Below the pieces are notes generated by a model. The model did no database searches. It was not told the origin of the DNA and saw nothing but the letters and a program-made list of their open reading frames with translations. A DNA stretch of 8,516 nt, from the NCBI GenBank assembly GCA_026419655.1, contig JANZZA010000320.1:1-8516 (forward strand), given 5' to 3'. This stretch comes from Armatimonadota bacterium. Lineage in GTDB: Bacteria; Armatimonadota; Zipacnadia; Zipacnadales; FEN-943. Positions within the stretch are counted from its first letter, which is position 1. Every line of letters begins with the position of its first letter. The translations under genes and the position numbers were made by a program. Shown here in pieces: positions 7,025 to 8,516 of the stretch.

Positions 7025-7157
7025 TAACCTGCCCTTGTGCAAGCTCAGTAATCTTGCGCGAGGGCCTCCGTCCGGGGCCAACTACGGAGCCCAGTTCTGG
7101 GAGGGACTACCGACCGGGTTGAATCCCGGTCGAAACAGAACAAGGAGGGGGCCGTAG
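7025..7157 (+). promoter_or_regulatory. Structured 5' leader RNA of the minigene
   Basis: This untranslated stretch of about 130 bases holds four consecutive hairpins. Hairpin 1 is a 13-bp stem with two G-U pairs (7031-7043 with 7053-7065, 9-base loop). Hairpin 2 is CTCCGT/ACGGAG (7066-7071 with 7084-7089). Hairpin 3 is CCCA-GTTC-TGGG (7090-7101). Hairpin 4 is a perfect 8-bp CGACCGGG/CCCGGTCG (7111-7118 with 7125-7132, loop TTGAAT). A competing pairing is also possible: CTACGG (7082-7087) plus CCC (7090-7092) with GGGCCGTAG (7149-7157), directly before the ATG. It excludes hairpins 2 and 3 and would hide the ribosome entry region. I do not recognise it as a known riboswitch. It may be a regulatory leader, or part of a structured RNA that overlaps the small gene. 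Confidence 0.6.
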
Positions 7158-7259
7158 ATGGCCGCGAAGAAGCCTGCAGCGAAGAAGCCGGCGGCGGCCA
7201 AGAAGCCGGCGGCAGCCAAGAAGCCGGCGGCGAAGAAGCCGGCAGCCAAGAAGAAGTAG
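7158..7259 (+). CDS. 33-residue Lys/Ala/Pro-only histone-H1-tail-like protein
   Basis: The protein has 33 residues: Met followed only by 13 Lys, 14 Ala and 5 Pro, arranged as KKPAA or KKPAAA repeats and ending in KKK. There are no acidic residues, so it is extremely basic. Such repeats are known from histone H1 tails and from C-terminal tails of some bacterial HU-like and histone-like proteins, where they bind DNA or RNA; here the tail stands alone without a globular domain. Support for a real gene: an AAGGAGG Shine-Dalgarno (7142-7148) 9 bases before the ATG, a near-consensus promoter, and a hairpin terminator 12 bases after the TAG. All Lys codons are AAG while Ala uses GCC, GCG and GCA, consistent with conservation of the protein rather than of a pure DNA repeat. 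Nucleic-acid binding or compaction is inference. A non-coding RNA with an incidental frame remains possible. Confidence 0.72.
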   Translation: MAAKKPAAKKPAAAKKPAAAKKPAAKKPAAKKK

Positions 7260-7271
7260 CCGGTTCCAACC

Positions 7272-7330
7272 GGACGGACAGAAGGCCCCATCACGCCCGC
7301 CAGGTGCGGGATGGGGCCTTCCGTCCTTCT
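7272..7330 (+). terminator. Strong hairpin terminator of the minigene
   Basis: An 11-bp perfect stem, AAGGCCCCATC/GATGGGGCCTT (7282-7292 with 7310-7320), is extended inward by CCGC/GCGG and outward by GGACGG/CCGTCC (7272-7277 with 7321-7326) after a 4-base bulge. The following T-run is poor (TTCT), so release may be less efficient than the stem suggests. It begins 13 bases after the TAG of the 33-aa gene and isolates it from the gene at 7716. Confidence 0.75.
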
Positions 7331-7697
7331 CACCCACTGTCTCTGCTGACGCTGGCATGCCTTGGGACTCGGTATGCGCCCACACGATAGGTGCATAACT
7401 TGCCTTTGCGCTTCCTGACTTCCTTGGCGAGCAGAATCCTGAAGCTGCAGGAGCAGCGCTTTCTGGCCGCGCAGCCCGGAAAATGGCGTTTCACAACAGC
7501 CTCTCCAGAAACACGTTGCCGCAGGGGTTTACTTTTGGAAGCTAGTAGGCTACCTGTATGCTTCCCCCGTAAACGCTCGGACTGCTGCCACTCCTGTGCC
7601 TCGTTGATGGTGAGCTGGCAGCAGCATGAAGAAGTTTGGCAAGAGGAGATGAGGGACAACCCTTTTCAAAGGGTTGCTCGCAGCCTGAGCCGCCTTT
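7331..7697. other. Non-coding gap upstream of right-edge gene
   Basis: No supported gene. One 102-codon frame (7391-7699) runs straight through the hairpin repeat and has no ribosome binding site. GGAAGC/GCTTCC arms (7537-7542 and 7560-7565) form a possible hairpin like those upstream of rel. Copy 2 of the dispersed repeat occupies 7617-7684. I see no good promoter for the gene at 7716. Confidence 0.55.
7617..7684 (+). repeat. Dispersed hairpin repeat, copy 2
   Basis: This is the ungapped partner of 171-238 (54 of 68 identical), same orientation, about 7.4 kb away. Here the core inverted repeat is perfect: AACCCTTT (7658-7665), TC, AAAGGGTT (7668-7675). It ends 32 bases before the GTG start at 7716, so if transcribed it would form a hairpin in that gene's leader. 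Confidence 0.75.
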
Positions 7698-7715
7698 GAG
7701 GGGAGTGGTACGACT

Positions 7716-8516
7716 GTGCAAGCCAAGCCGGTGACGAAGCTAGCGTGGCGGATTGGTATCAATCACTGGGAGCCTGACGATGCTTTCGAGCGCCTGCTAT
7801 CGTTCCTGGTGGAGTACCTGGACATCGTTCACGAGGTTGCGCTTTTCGATACCATCACGCACCACCTTTATATCCCACTGGACATATACGAGGCGCGAGC
7901 CGACCTAATGGGGCGCCGTGTGCGCGCGCTCAAGCAGGCGGGCGTGCCGAGCGGGGGCGTCAACGTCCTCTGCACCATCGGCCACACCAATGAGGCCTGG
8001 GATTACATGCCCCCGCTGCCTTTCCAGCCTGTGGTTGGCCACGACGGCTCGGTCTCCAAGGGCTGCGCGTGTCCCAATACGCCGGAGCTGCGCCAATACG
8101 CGCGGACAAAATACGCCCTGGTGGCGCGGCAACGACCAGACTTCATTTGGGTTGACGACGACATCCGCATGCACAATCACGGCGTTGCCTTTGGGTGTTT
8201 CTGCCAGACTTGCCTGGACCTATTTTCTCGCCGGACCGGACAGGAGTGGACGCGGGAAGCTCTTGTGAAGGCCTTTGATGACCCTCAAGCGGCGGATGTG
8301 CGTCGGGCATGGGTGGAGCAGAATATCGAAACCCTCGAGTCGCTGCTGGCTGATGTGGCCGACGCGGTGAAGCAAGTGGCGCCTGAGGTGGAACTGGGCC
8401 TGATGACTGCAGGTCCCGGCTGGACGACCTATTCAGGGCAGGCCTTCGACCGCTGGTTCACGGCGCTTCGGGCCACCAAATCTCGCCCTGGCGGCGGCTT
8501 TTACGCCGACGACGCG
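7716..8516 (+). CDS. Glycoside-hydrolase-like TIM-barrel protein, 3' end off the window
   Basis: The first 267 codons are present with no stop before the edge. Start choice: GTG at 7716 is the first start codon after the in-frame stop at 7686-7688, and GAGGGGAG (7698-7705) sits 10 bases upstream. There is no signal peptide; the protein opens with a barrel-like first strand (WRIGINHW, 11-18). Further features are ALFDTITHHLYIPLD (42-56), GVNVLCTIGHTNEAWDYMPP (81-100), CACPN (117-121), DFIWVDDDIRMHNHG (142-156), the cysteine cluster GCFCQTC (160-166) and ELGLMTAGPGW (226-236). The WVDDDIR strand followed by a CxCxxC segment recurs in uncharacterised GH-A-like barrels of polysaccharide-degrading bacteria; the acidic residues are the likely catalytic-strand residues. 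The exact family and substrate are unknown, and the C-terminal half is missing. Confidence 0.82.
   Translation, partial: MQAKPVTKLAWRIGINHWEPDDAFERLLSFLVEYLDIVHEVALFDTITHHLYIPLDIYEARADLMGRRVRALKQAGVPSGGVNVLCTIGHTNEAWDYMPPLPFQPVVGHDGSVSKGCACPNTPELRQYARTKYALVARQRPDFIWVDDDIRMHNHGVAFGCFCQTCLDLFSRRTGQEWTREALVKAFDDPQAADVRRAWVEQNIETLESLLADVADAVKQVAPEVELGLMTAGPGWTTYSGQAFDRWFTALRATKSRPGGGFYADDA

Noticed and set aside
7111..7132. tRNA T-arm-like GGG-TTGAAT-CCC hairpin
   Set aside because: The loop is 6 rather than 7 bases and lacks the TTC, and no acceptor, D or anticodon arms or CCA can be arranged around it.
7045..7396. Overlapping Leu/Arg- or Ala/Ser/Pro-rich frames on the minus strand
   Set aside because: They are reverse-frame shadows of the KKPAA repeat and the terminator hairpin, with no start signals.

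Overview
The window looks like a piece of a GC-rich bacterial chromosome from a free-living, polysaccharide-using lineage. The clues are codon third positions dominated by G/C, a bacterial Roadblock/LC7 protein, a full-length bifunctional Rel/SpoT enzyme, a Gfo/Idh/MocA sugar-type oxidoreductase, and two TIM-barrel glycosidase-like proteins of a kind common in Armatimonadota, Planctomycetota and similar phyla. The phylum is my inference and is weak. No tRNA, rRNA, transposase, phage gene or CRISPR array is visible.

Layout from left to right. A strong terminator (60-102, + strand) closes a gene that lies off the left edge. A non-coding stretch to 353 carries copy 1 of a dispersed hairpin repeat. 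Two minus-strand genes follow, with the oxidoreductase (1861 to 824) upstream and the Roadblock protein (782 to 354) downstream, 41 bases apart and probably one transcript. A 157-base divergent spacer with a 12-base direct repeat separates them from a plus-strand gene for a secreted, multidomain glycosidase-like protein (2019-3956). A 378-base repeat-rich gap (3957-4334) lies where this gene converges with rel (6563 to 4335, minus).

Upstream of rel are three ~48-base tandem repeats (6658-6790). Next comes a compact plus-strand transcription unit with a near-consensus promoter (6990-7018), a ~130-base highly foldable leader, a very strong Shine-Dalgarno, a 33-residue Lys/Ala/Pro-only protein (7158-7259) and a hairpin terminator (7272-7330). 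After a ~370-base gap holding copy 2 of the dispersed repeat, a GTG-initiated glycosidase-like gene starts at 7716 and runs off the right edge.

The oxidoreductase and the two glycosidase-like proteins fit carbohydrate breakdown, with the extracytoplasmic enzyme releasing sugar and the oxidoreductase acting on a sugar derivative. Rel is housekeeping stringent control. The most unusual object is the 33-aa histone-H1-tail-like minigene with its structured leader, which contains two mutually exclusive pairings, one of them covering the start-codon region. It is the best candidate here for something undescribed.
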